In this document: one piece after another, positions 24,646 through 33,018 of the stretch
Numbering within the stretch: position 1 is the stretch's first letter
Layout of the letters: each line of letters begins with the position of its first letter
Assembly (NCBI RefSeq): GCF_002289565.1
Contig: NZ_NTFY01000005.1
Location: 1-64,000, forward strand
Origin: Rhodopirellula sp. SM50
GTDB lineage: Bacteria > Planctomycetota > Planctomycetia > Pirellulales > Pirellulaceae
DNA length: 64,000 nt
Direction of reading: 5' to 3'
Made by a program: the position numbers and the translations under genes
Notes under the pieces: model-generated
Databases searched by the model: none
Told to the model about the DNA's origin: nothing
Seen by the model: only the letters and a program-made list of their open reading frames with translations

Positions 24646-25203
24646 CTACATCTGTTCGTACATGGCGTCGACATCCACCATCGTCGCCTCGGCGATGATG
24701 GTCGCGTAGACCGCCATCGCTGCCGTGGCGATCACTTCCAATGTCTGTTCGTTGTCGAGACCGTGGCGTGTGAGGCTGGCGAAATCTTCGTGGTTTAGTC
24801 GCTCGGGTGCGTCGCCACATTTGATGGCGAATAGAAGAATGTCGCGCGTGTGATCGGGGATCTCGAGAACGTCGTCGGTGAGCCCTTCCATCACGGCCCG
24901 AATCGTGTTGTCATCGACTCCCAAGATTCGGCAACACGCGGCATGTGCCTCCTTGCAATACTCGCACTCCCGCTTCACAGCGATGGCCACGAAGATCAGT
25001 TCCTTCGTGGACCTCGGAAGGCGACCCTGCAGAAGAACGTGCTTCAGTAGGCCCCAGGTGCCGGCCAGCATCGAGTGTGACGCGCCCAGCATGCGGACGA
25101 AGTTGGGGACGCCGGGAAACCGCATCTCCCGCTGAAAGTCGCGATAGATCTCCGTCACTTCGTCCGGCGCGTCGGTCTCATGGATCAGCGGGAAGCGTGG
25201 CAT
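24646..25203 (-). CDS. AhpD/carboxymuconolactone decarboxylase-like protein (185 aa)
   Basis: The ATG 25201-25203 has GGAGAGAG upstream and gives MPRFPLIHETDAPDEVTEIY, a usual start of peroxidase-related AhpD-like enzymes. The redox motif CEYCKEAH (CxxCxxxH) sits in the helical core with AVKRE before it and AACCRILG after, which is the proton-relay and disulfide site of AhpD. Expected to act in peroxide defence, using a thiol cofactor. Length fits the family. No operon partner. Confidence 0.8.
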   Translation of the reverse strand: MPRFPLIHETDAPDEVTEIYRDFQREMRFPGVPNFVRMLGASHSMLAGTWGLLKHVLLQGRLPRSTKELIFVAIAVKRECEYCKEAHAACCRILGVDDNTIRAVMEGLTDDVLEIPDHTRDILLFAIKCGDAPERLNHEDFASLTRHGLDNEQTLEVIATAAMAVYATIIAEATMVDVDAMYEQM

Positions 25204-25465
25204 CGCTCTCTCTCTCCGTGCTCGAACAGAAAATGGTCTCAAGGCTCGCAATCGGTTAAGGTGCCCGAGACTTACCGTGGTTCTGCATTGTACCGCCGCC
25301 GCCCCAGGCATACAGCCTGCACCGACCCAGAGGGAGAGCCCCGAATTCAGGATTCCTTTTATTCGCCCCCCACAGTCGGAAAGACGACAACGCGGTGGTT
25401 CGCAAAGCAAGCATCACGAGCGAATCAAATCGAAACGGTTCAATGCCACGCCGATCAGTTCGGAG

Positions 25466-26098
25466 CTACTCCTGTGGCCGCTGCCGAACGAAGGAGCGTT
25501 GATAGACCGTCGGATCCTTCCAGCCCGGCCACTCGATGGATTCTGTCCACGAATCATCGCTTACCGTCACGATGAACGTCATTCCGGCGAACAGGGTTTT
25601 CTTTCCTTCAATGGGAATCTCCAGCCGATTTCCGTCAATCAGTTTCGCGCGGAAGACGCGTTTGTCGCCGGTGGAGTCTGTGTGAGTCAGCAAGTAACCG
25701 TGTGACTGAAGGTCGTACACGATGTGGATGGGGGGGCCTTTTCCGAGGACCGATTTGATTGACACTGTCAGCGACAGTCCGTCAGGTTGCCTGGAGATCG
25801 TCCGTGTTTCCGGAGCCGGTGGAGCATTTTCGGGATCGATGGACTTCCAGCTGCCAACGAGGAACTCAAGCATCTTGATCGCTTCGCCTTGCAGTTTGTC
25901 AGACACTTCCTTCTGCGTTTTAATTTCCTCCATGGCGTTGTTTGTCGTCTGGCACAGAAACGGGCTGCTACTCTTGTTCTCGATGAGATCAATGTCGGTC
26001 GTCTCGACGGACTCCAGCAAAACTGGATCGGCTGGGTACGTGCAGTCCGATAACCAGAGGAGAGACAGTAAACAGGGGAGGAGCGGTTGGCATTTCAT
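25466..26098 (-). CDS. Secreted protein, possible lipocalin-like (DUF1579-type) fold (210 aa)
   Basis: The ATG at 26096-26098 begins a signal peptide (MKCQPLLPCLLSLLWLSDC). After ~50 residues the mature part starts MLEFLVGSWKS and proceeds as a series of beta strands (LTVSIKSVLG, HIVYDLQSHGYLLTHTD, RLEIPIEGKK, FIVTVSDDSWTE). This resembles secreted proteins that estimate as small beta barrels of the DUF1579/heme-binding-like class. The ribosome site is weak. Role unknown. Confidence 0.55.
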   Translation of the reverse strand: MKCQPLLPCLLSLLWLSDCTYPADPVLLESVETTDIDLIENKSSSPFLCQTTNNAMEEIKTQKEVSDKLQGEAIKMLEFLVGSWKSIDPENAPPAPETRTISRQPDGLSLTVSIKSVLGKGPPIHIVYDLQSHGYLLTHTDSTGDKRVFRAKLIDGNRLEIPIEGKKTLFAGMTFIVTVSDDSWTESIEWPGWKDPTVYQRSFVRQRPQE

Positions 26099-26280
26099 TT
26101 GATCGATTGGAGCAGAGCAATTGTCTCGGTGCAAATGTTGGGGTGCTACCCACCGACAAATTCTCTCGAGACGCCCCTTGTGCTATCTGTGCCGATCTCT
26201 GCCGACCGCAGTGTTTGAGATGTGTTCGTCGCAATGGACAGATGGTACGAGACGCAGGGTCCAATCACCGGCGCGCAACC

Positions 26281-26362
26281 TTTTCTTGTCACCCATTTTC
26301 CTGTCGCCCATTTTCGTCGCCGCCCCTCTCCGTTTTTCTGCCCCTCATTTTTCTGCCATCTG
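26281..26362 (+). repeat. Family A intergenic repeat, full copy
   Basis: Starts TTTTCTTGTCACCCATTTTC, continues through a CTGTCGCCC block and a C-rich centre, and ends TTTTTCTGCC...TTTTTCTGCCATCT. One of four long copies (also 30527, 34715, 35846). It occupies most of the gap 26099-26420, which has no gene. Confidence 0.85.
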
Positions 26363-26420
26363 CGGGCGCTGGTCCTGGGTGCCGATTCTGGATCACTCGC
26401 TAACGATTTTACTCGACACA

Positions 26421-26675
26421 CTAAATCAACCCTGCCGCGATTCGGGCCGCACCCACGGCGGCTACTGACGAGTCGGCATTCAACACGGCTACAGCCAGGA
26501 CGCGTGTGCGGATCTGCCTCCAGACATCGTTGGCTGCACCGCCTCCGGCGGTCGAAATCTGGTGCGCCGCCGGTGCGCCCAGTTCTTGCAACGCGGCGTA
26601 GCCGGCACGCTCGATCTCGGCGATGCTTTCGAACATTCCTTGCAAAATGACGGCGTCGTCTCGGGAATGCGGTGT
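26421..26675 (-). pseudogene. Duplicated C-terminal fragment of FGGY kinase
   Basis: Nearly identical to the last ~85 codons of the intact kinase at 28034-29347: ESIAEIERAGYAALQELGAP, then ISTAGGGAANDVW and VGAARIAAGLI. Homology fades near 26675. The DNA identity extends slightly past the stop (CTAAATCAACCCTGCCGCG), so a recent partial duplication is likely. Not functional alone. Confidence 0.85.
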
Positions 26676-26859
26676 AAACGCCGGTCCGAACGCTATTGCT
26701 GCTGATCCATTTTTTTCCGCTCACCAAGCGACGGAACGCGAAATTCTGGTTGAATTCACACGAATCACCAATCGATGGCGGATTTCGTTGGCCCGCAGTC
26801 ATTAGACGGTTGTCACTCTAGCAATCGTAGCGTTAGTAACCCTTCAGGTCTCCAAACTC

Positions 26860-27603
26860 ATGCATCTCCGCTTCTCGCTTTGTGCCGCCTTGCTTTGCAC
26901 GCTCTCAGGATCCACCGCCATGGTCGCCAATGTTTCCGCAGACGATCCGTCAACTCTGTCTTCCCAACTCCAGGAGACGGCAGCCAACGCTTCCAAACGC
27001 TATCCTGCCGAAGTCCTTCAAACCTTCCAAGCCGGCATCGAAAGCGTGCGGGCCACCGGCATCGAAAAATCGGCCAAACAAGTCGGTGACAAGGCTGCCG
27101 ATGCGACGCTGAAAGGCTGGGACGCCCAGCCGGTCACGCTCAGTGAGGTGTGGGGAAAGGATCCCGTCATTTTGATGTGGTATCGCGGAGGGTGGTGCCC
27201 TTACTGCAATCTGCAATTGCGAGCGATGCAGAAACAGCTCGCTGCGATTGAGGGGGCGGGGGCCAAACTGGTGGTGCTGACGCCGGAGCTTCCGGAAAAC
27301 GCCAAGGAGACCGCCGAGGCCAATGAACTGGATATGCTTGTCCTGCATGATGCCAACAATCAGTTGGCCAAGAAGTTCGGCATTGTGTTTCAGTTGCCCG
27401 ACGCCATCTTGCCGGTCTACCGAGACAAGCTGCAGCTTGCCAAACGCAACGGCAGCGATGCGATGGAGCTTCCGTTGGCCGCCACCTATGTCATCAACAC
27501 CGAAGGCAAGATCACCTACGCATTTCTCGACGCAGACTACAAGAAGCGAGCCGAGCCTGCGGACGTGGTCGCCGCAGTCAAGCGACTGCGATCGTTCGAG
27601 TGA
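26860..27603 (+). CDS. Secreted AhpC/TSA-like redoxin (247 aa)
   Basis: Signal peptide in residues 1-27 (LRFSLCAALLCTLSGSTAM...ANVSA). A helical spacer follows to residue ~80, then a thioredoxin-fold redoxin: TLKGWDAQPVTLSEVWGKDP, and the active site WYRGGWCPYCNLQLRA with CPYC. Downstream LVVLTPELPENAKETAE, and near the end a cis-Pro region and TYVINTEGKITYAFLDADY. Members act as thiol peroxidases or disulfide reductases in the periplasm. Clear complete gene; start well defined by the signal. Confidence 0.85.
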   Translation: MHLRFSLCAALLCTLSGSTAMVANVSADDPSTLSSQLQETAANASKRYPAEVLQTFQAGIESVRATGIEKSAKQVGDKAADATLKGWDAQPVTLSEVWGKDPVILMWYRGGWCPYCNLQLRAMQKQLAAIEGAGAKLVVLTPELPENAKETAEANELDMLVLHDANNQLAKKFGIVFQLPDAILPVYRDKLQLAKRNGSDAMELPLAATYVINTEGKITYAFLDADYKKRAEPADVVAAVKRLRSFE

Positions 27604-27701
27604 TCAATCGTGCCACCCGGAAGATCCGCCGGGCATCGATCGGCAATGCGACCGCTGGCCAATCAGCCGAAGGCTGGCGGCAAGTGAATACGACTGACCG
27701 G

Positions 27702-27883
27702 GATGGCAGAAAAATGGTGGCCAAAAAGATCGGAGAGCCGGGAGAGGGAATGACAAGGAAATGGGTGACAAGAAGATGGCATACCCGAAGCGGGCATAAA
27801 TAGGGCGAATCAGTCGCACGCAGTCGCGGTTCAGCTTCCAAGCCTCCGCCCGCCTATTTTCCTGTCACCCATTTTCTTGTCAG
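27702..27883. repeat. Family A repeats: minus copy and partial plus copy
   Basis: 27702-27777 is a minus-oriented copy (contains GGCAGAAAAATGG and TGACAAGGAAATGGGTGACA); 27855-27883 is a plus-oriented piece (CTATTTTCCTGTCACCCATT). The inter-gene stretch 27604-28033 contains nothing else recognisable. Confidence 0.75.
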
Positions 27884-28033
27884 ACTACTTCACCCCTCCG
27901 TCCTAGCCTACTGTTCTGCTATCTCAGGTGCCCCAAGCAGATCCGCCTCCCCATTCAACTCCTCCAGATGGGTGAACCAGGTGGGTGGCACCAATTGGCG
28001 ATCCGCCCGTCCCCTTTGAACGTCTCCGACGCA

Positions 28034-29347
28034 CTAAATCAACCCTGCCGCGATTCGCGCCGCACCCACGGCGGCTTCTGACGAGTCGGCGTTTAACACG
28101 GGCACAGCCAGGACGCGCGTGCGGATCTGGGTCCAGGCATCGTTGGCTGCACCGCCCCCGGCGGTCGAAATCTGGTGCACCTTCGGTGCGCCCAGTTCTT
28201 GCAACGCGGCGTAGCCGACACGCTCGATCTCGGCGATGCTTTCGAGCATTCCTTGCAAAAAGACGGCGTCGTCTTGGGGACGCGGTGTCAGTCGGGGGAC
28301 GAGATTGGGGTCGGCGATCGGGAAGCGTTCGCCAGGCTTCGACAACGGATAGTAGTCCAAGCCGGTGGGCGTCGATGGATCAAGGTTGGATTGAAGCTCA
28401 CTGAGTTGATCCGGGGTGAAGAAGTCCAAAAGCACGCCGCCCCCGCTGTTGGAGGCGCCGCCTGGTAGCCACATGTCCCCGATTCGATGGCTGTAAATAC
28501 CGCGACTTGGATCAAAGACCGGTTGATCCGACAATAATTTGATGGCGAGCGTCGTGCCGAGCGACGTAACGCCTTCGCCTCGCTGGCAGGCACCGGATGC
28601 TAAGAACGCCGCATTGCTGTCTGTAGTGCCAGCGACAACGCTTACGTCGTGTGCGAATCCGAATTGTTTGCACACCGCATCGGAAATGGTGCCAAAACGA
28701 TCGCCGACGGGATGGACATGCGGAAGTGAACGGGTGGGGATACCGCAATCAGCGATCCAATCGGGCCACCTGCGATGGACCACGTCGTAACCCATCTTCA
28801 ACACGTTCGTTTCATCCGATAGCCCACCGCCTTGAACTTGACTGCCGCCCAAAAATTTTGCCGCGATCCAGTCGGCTTGGTGAAAGATGAAACGGGCGGG
28901 CCGGAATGTGTTCAGCTTCTGCAGAAACATCAGTCGTGCCAACGCCGATCCTGGCCCATTGGCGATCGAGTCCGGCGGAGCGTGCGCGGCGATGATCTTC
29001 GCTTCCCGATTGAATCCGGCGGAGTTGTAGAGATATCCGGGAGACACGGGGGTGAGGCTTTCGTCAGCAAGCAACAAGGTGCCTGATGTTCCAGCGACGC
29101 TCAACGCGCGAACGTCTCCGAGGTTTCTGTCACCCAGTTTCAATCGTTTCGCGAGATCGGAAAGGCAATCGCACGCCGCGATCCACCAGAGGTCAGGATC
29201 CTGACAGGGACGTGAATCGATTTCGATAGGCTTTGGCAGGCCAGCGATGGCGGTCGCGATTGGTTCACCCCTTTGGGTGATCACCGTCGATCGCACACCG
29301 GACGTCCCGATGTCGATACCGAGAAAAAGATCATCATTGGTTGGCAT
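28034..29347 (-). CDS. FGGY-family carbohydrate kinase, xylulokinase-like (437 aa)
   Basis: The ATG at 29345-29347 has AGGAG 7 nt upstream; upstream ATGs at 29374 and 29353 lack this. The phosphate-binding start FLGIDIGTSGVRSTVI, the middle VAGTTDSNAAFLASGA with SLGTTLAIKLLS, and the ISTAGGGAAND adenosine motif near the C-terminus mark the FGGY sugar kinases. Substrate unknown; some shortening compared with xylulokinase (about 500 aa). It phosphorylates a sugar or polyol in the cytoplasm, which fits the sulfatase-rich surroundings. Its 3' end has been copied to 26421. Confidence 0.85.
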   Translation of the reverse strand: MPTNDDLFLGIDIGTSGVRSTVITQRGEPIATAIAGLPKPIEIDSRPCQDPDLWWIAACDCLSDLAKRLKLGDRNLGDVRALSVAGTSGTLLLADESLTPVSPGYLYNSAGFNREAKIIAAHAPPDSIANGPGSALARLMFLQKLNTFRPARFIFHQADWIAAKFLGGSQVQGGGLSDETNVLKMGYDVVHRRWPDWIADCGIPTRSLPHVHPVGDRFGTISDAVCKQFGFAHDVSVVAGTTDSNAAFLASGACQRGEGVTSLGTTLAIKLLSDQPVFDPSRGIYSHRIGDMWLPGGASNSGGGVLLDFFTPDQLSELQSNLDPSTPTGLDYYPLSKPGERFPIADPNLVPRLTPRPQDDAVFLQGMLESIAEIERVGYAALQELGAPKVHQISTAGGGAANDAWTQIRTRVLAVPVLNADSSEAAVGAARIAAGLI

Positions 29348-29498
29348 GGGCATCTCCTGCTGTCGATTCGCCAATACCGGGCGATACGTTTCTCGCGTCC
29401 CGAGTATAACAACTCGGCGTCGGTGCCTTGCTCAATTGGATCGAAGGCAGACTCCGTTCAAACACACGGCAAGGCTGGGAAGTCCGATAGCGGTTTCC

Positions 29499-30377
29499 TC
29501 AAGCGAGGCACTCAAGACAAAACGTAGGCGGGTTGACTCCCGCGCGTGCAGAGAGCCTGTCGAGGACTCGCTGCCGTTCATGATCTTCGCTGGCTTCGCC
29601 AAAATCGTTTCGGTGAACACCGCTGCGAACAAGTGCCGACCCGAATCCAATATTTTGTGCGCCACCGATATCATGTTCCAGGCTATCGCCGACCATCAAA
29701 AAACGATGGGGTTGGACGTCGGGGTACGCCCGTTGGACTGCGTTGTAGATCGCGACGTGTGGCTTCCCATACCAGATGACTTCTCCGCCCATCGCGCTAA
29801 ACCGATCGGCCAGATGCCCCGGCGAAATAATCAATCCACCGGCGCGCGGCGATGACTTGTCGGGGTTGGAGCAGACCACGGGAATTCCGTCCGCGATCGC
29901 TCTGTCAAACACATCGTCATAATCATCTTCTCGGGCGTCCTCGGAAAGTCCCATCAGCAAGATTGCATCGACGCTGTCATCCAAGGTGTCTCGCAACTCA
30001 ATCGAGTCACATCCGGCACTCCAGTCGATCGCATCCTGGAACGTCGCGCAAATCGGGAACCACGTCTTGGGGACCAAGCCGTGCACCGTCAGGCGGCCAT
30101 GTTGGAGGTCGTCCCACAGCGCTTCGCCGGACGTCGCCACTTCGCCAATGCAACGCATCGGCAAGCCGATTCGCTGCATGCGGGCACGGTTCAATTCAGA
30201 GCGTTTTCCTGAATTCGAGACGACAATCATCTGCTTGCCGTGATCGGCCAGCATCCCGATCGCTTCGATCGCGTGTGGATAAGGCGTCGTGCCATCATGC
30301 AACACGCCCCATTGATCGAGGACGGCGACATCGAAATCGGCCAAGACTTCCTGGAGTGAGTTAATGAATCGCGTCAT
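29499..30377 (-). CDS. HAD-superfamily class IIA hydrolase (292 aa)
   Basis: Motif I is VLDQWGVLHDG (nucleophile Asp, with Gln in place of Met/Val), motif II VVSNSGKR, and the C-terminal YGKPHVAIYNA with MVGDSLEHDIGGAQNIG gives motifs III/IV. This is the NagD/TIGR01459-type phosphatase arrangement with a C2a cap (residues ~80-190). The ATG at 30377 is chosen; 30389 is an alternative with no better ribosome site. Likely a small-molecule phosphatase, perhaps of a sugar phosphate, next to the sugar kinase in the same direction with a 150-nt gap. Confidence 0.85.
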   Translation of the reverse strand: MTRFINSLQEVLADFDVAVLDQWGVLHDGTTPYPHAIEAIGMLADHGKQMIVVSNSGKRSELNRARMQRIGLPMRCIGEVATSGEALWDDLQHGRLTVHGLVPKTWFPICATFQDAIDWSAGCDSIELRDTLDDSVDAILLMGLSEDAREDDYDDVFDRAIADGIPVVCSNPDKSSPRAGGLIISPGHLADRFSAMGGEVIWYGKPHVAIYNAVQRAYPDVQPHRFLMVGDSLEHDIGGAQNIGFGSALVRSGVHRNDFGEASEDHERQRVLDRLSARAGVNPPTFCLECLA

Positions 30378-31086
30378 GTGCGATGCCAATCAGGTGGAGA
30401 GTTCGGAGCAATGATCAACTCACCAGCTCGGACGCACAAGCCCCCGCAGAGGCCGGGTTTCGATTTGGTGCCACCCACCGTCCACGCCGTACGGGGACGC
30501 AGGATCGGACCACCTGAGCACAACAGTTTCTTGTCACCCATTTTCCTGTCGCCCCTTCTCGCCGCCGCTCCCTCTCGTCTTTCTGCCCCCCCTTTTTCTG
30601 CCATCTGCAGGGCGCAAGATCTGAATATGGTGCCGTTTCGGTGTCACCCACCAACAAACCGACCCACCAACAAACGGAGCGTGCAGTGCAGCCTGGATCC
30701 AGGTCGACAAAATGGCCGCTGACAGCGAATATTCAAATGCTCGTCCTCACGCGGAAAGCGGCTGCGAAAAATTTGATTGACCTGTGCGGGGGTCCAGCGT
30801 AGATTGGTAAATAGAGTACTCGTTTCCTGTGATTCTTCCTCGACTGATGAGGTAGCTAATGCAGAACATCCATCCATATTTGTGAGTGCGCCAGTCTCCG
30901 ATTCTTCAGGAGGCATGTGGTGTCCAGGCAACGATTCGACTTTGACTTCGTTCTGCGTTGTTGTGACTCTGTATCCCGCTCGACTTCCTGAAGCGGCGGT
31001 GATGCGGGTTCCGCCCGGAAGGGCATGGCATCAACGAACCAGAGTGATTTGTGGTCGTGGGCATTGCGGTGTGCTCAAAGCTCTTC
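30378..31086. other. Gene-free stretch with one repeat copy
   Basis: Contains the family A repeat at 30527. Minus-strand frames at 30644-30931 show no family. A plus-strand hairpin terminator follows at 31087, so an unannotated plus-strand transcript may lie here. Confidence 0.4.
30527..30606 (+). repeat. Family A intergenic repeat, full copy
   Basis: TTTCTTGTCACCCATTTTCC at the start, a C/T-rich centre, and CCTTTTTCTGCCATCTGC at the end. Same layout as 26281-26362. Confidence 0.85.
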
Positions 31087-31124
31087 GAGGCTCTCGCCCT
31101 CTGTCTGCGGCGAGGGCCTCTTTT
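31087..31124 (+). terminator. Orphan intrinsic terminator (plus strand)
   Basis: Arms 31087-31098 and 31109-31120 pair over 12 bp with one wobble, loop of 10 nt, then TTTT. No plus-strand gene precedes it within 700 bp except repeats. Confidence 0.6.
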
Positions 31125-31379
31125 AGTTTGGCTGGTTCGTAAAGCTCGGTCGATCCAGGGGGGGATCACCGGCTGCGGTCAAGACCGCGGGGCAAGCCAG
31201 CACCTGAGCGTGCCAAGATGTTTGGGTACGCGGAGACGCATTCCCAGGGCTGACGAGGCGACTGACATTGTTGCGATGACGACACGTTACGTTCCCGGCA
31301 GGGGAGAATCTTCTGCGTCGAAGGATCCTGCTCAAGAAAGGATGTCGTAGACAACGTGTCCGTGGACATCGGTTAGCCT

Positions 31380-31448
31380 GTAGTGGACGAGGTCACGAGT
31401 CCTTTGCCGCGGTTTTTCGCAACAGGGACTCGTAACCTCGTCCACTAC
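31380..31448. repeat. Family B inverted repeat (23-bp arms)
   Basis: Arm 31380-31402 (GTAGTGGACGAGGTCACGAG...) is the inverse of 31426-31448 with one mismatch. Single copies of the same sequence occur at 32942 and 32969. The hairpin lies 60 bp past the stop of the sulfatase at 31509 and may serve as a terminator. Confidence 0.8.
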
Positions 31449-31508
31449 GGCGGGTACAGACTTATCGGCCGCTCGTTTTCATGTGAGTGTTCGTTTTCCT
31501 GGCTTGCA

Positions 31509-32864
31509 TCAATCTTGTTTGTCTTTGGTTTTGGTGTATTCCGTTGGCAGCGTGGCGACCCAGGCTTTGACCTTCGCGGACAACTGTTTCACGATCTCAG
31601 GATATTCCGTGGCGACGTTGTTGCTTTCGCTGGGGTCGATCGACAGGTCGTAGAGTTCCGGTTCGCCGCGTTGTTTGCGGGGCAGATGGAGTTTCCATTT
31701 CCCATCTCGGATGGCAGGCGTGCTGCCGGTGGAACTGGTTTTCCAGAACAGTGGCATTGTTCGCTGGCGTTTTCCGCCCAGCCAGATATCGGACATGTCC
31801 TCGCCATCAAGTTGAACGGGCAGTTCCTCCACACCCACAATCGAACTCAGAGTCGGCAACCAGTCGATGAAGGAACCGACGTTGGTCGAATCCACTCGGC
31901 CCGCTTGAATATTTTCCGGCCAACGGATGATGAACGGCACACGCGTTCCGCCCTCGTATTGCTCGTGCTTGCCACCACGAAACTGGCCCGCGTAACCGAG
32001 CATGTTGTTCGAATACTCGCGGGCGCCGTTCTTGCCCAGTATCACGGGTGCCGGCCCGTGGTCACTGGAAAACACGACGATGGTTTTGTCCCGCAACCCA
32101 AGTTCGTCCAGCGTCTTCAACAGACGATCCACGTTGCGATCGATCTGGTAGACGTCGCCGAGGTATTGCTGCATGGATTCATCGAGGTCGCCACCGATTT
32201 TCACGCACTCATCGAACTTGTGCTGCATGGTCGGCGAGAAGTCGTTCCGGTCGACGCTGACATCGTTGAACTCAGCGGCCAGTCCGTCAGCTGTATTGAC
32301 AGGGAAGTGTGTCGCGTGTCCCCAAACGTTGACGTAGAAGGGCCCGTCCTTGTTTTCGCGAATGAAGTCGATCGCGGCCGCATACACGTCGTCATCACGC
32401 CCGGTGTCACCGGTGGTCTTGTCGCGGCTCTTGCCGATGACTTGTACTGTGTCGATGCCGTACGTGCCGTCCGCATCATCCGGACCCATATGCCACTTGC
32501 CGAAGTGGCCTGTCCGATAGCCGCGTTTCTTCAGCAATTCGGTGATCGTCACACGTTCGCCGAAGCCAAAATCGGCTGCATACTTCGGGAATCGAGCCGG
32601 GAACAGCCCCGTCATGAGTCCGGTGCGGCTAGGGTTACAGGTCACGCCCGTCACATAGAACTGCGTGAACCGCGTTCCTTCTTTAGCCAGTTGATCAAGC
32701 GCGGGCGTCTTCGCGTAAGGATGCCCGTAGCAGCCGAGGTCGCCGTAACCAAGATCATCAGCGAACATGAAGACGATGTTCGGCGGCCGCTGGGCCGTTG
32801 ACTGGCCGTGCGATAGGATGACGGTCACGCAAAAGATAGTCACTGCGAGAAATGTTGGTTTCAT
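31509..32864 (-). CDS. Sulfatase, formylglycine-dependent, secreted (451 aa)
   Basis: Signal peptide MKPTFLAVTIFCVTVILSHG. Metal site in NIVFMFADDLGYGDLGCYG; the active-site motif is VTCNPSRTGLMTG, whose Cys becomes formylglycine (C-x-P-S-R). Later conserved segments: GHFGKWHMG (Lys/His substrate and sulfate binding), VVFSSDHGPAP (metal-binding DH) and GGKHEQYEGGTRVPF. A type I sulfatase acting on sulfated glycans or sugars outside the cytoplasm, a family greatly expanded in marine planctomycetes. Substrate unknown. Same direction as the next sulfatase. Confidence 0.92.
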   Translation of the reverse strand: MKPTFLAVTIFCVTVILSHGQSTAQRPPNIVFMFADDLGYGDLGCYGHPYAKTPALDQLAKEGTRFTQFYVTGVTCNPSRTGLMTGLFPARFPKYAADFGFGERVTITELLKKRGYRTGHFGKWHMGPDDADGTYGIDTVQVIGKSRDKTTGDTGRDDDVYAAAIDFIRENKDGPFYVNVWGHATHFPVNTADGLAAEFNDVSVDRNDFSPTMQHKFDECVKIGGDLDESMQQYLGDVYQIDRNVDRLLKTLDELGLRDKTIVVFSSDHGPAPVILGKNGAREYSNNMLGYAGQFRGGKHEQYEGGTRVPFIIRWPENIQAGRVDSTNVGSFIDWLPTLSSIVGVEELPVQLDGEDMSDIWLGGKRQRTMPLFWKTSSTGSTPAIRDGKWKLHLPRKQRGEPELYDLSIDPSESNNVATEYPEIVKQLSAKVKAWVATLPTEYTKTKDKQD

Positions 32865-32941
32865 TTGTTGCTCAATCTCTCTTCGGCTGTACCTGCATAG
32901 GCTCCGCAGCGCAGGATCGTCGGTATCTGGAAGGTTAGTTC

Positions 32942-33002
32942 TTGTCCACTACGGATTGAATGAGAACAGGACTCGTGACCTCGTCCACTACGGATTGAAT
33001 GT
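32942..33002 (+). repeat. Two family B repeat copies between sulfatase genes
   Basis: CTTGTCCACTACGGATTGAATG at 32942-32962 and AGGACTCGTGACCTCGTCCA...GGATTGAATG at 32969-33002. Direct copies, the first truncated. Confidence 0.7.
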
Positions 33003-33018
33003 CATCTGTCGCACGCCT

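Noticed and set aside
30644-30931. 95-codon minus-strand frame in the gap before the sulfatases
   Set aside because: Reads partly protein-like but shifts frame near 31030 and matches no family I know; not enough to call a gene.
31383-32801. 472-codon plus-strand frame opposite the sulfatase
   Set aside because: Antisense shadow of a clear sulfatase with an intact active-site motif; arises from GC-rich codon use.
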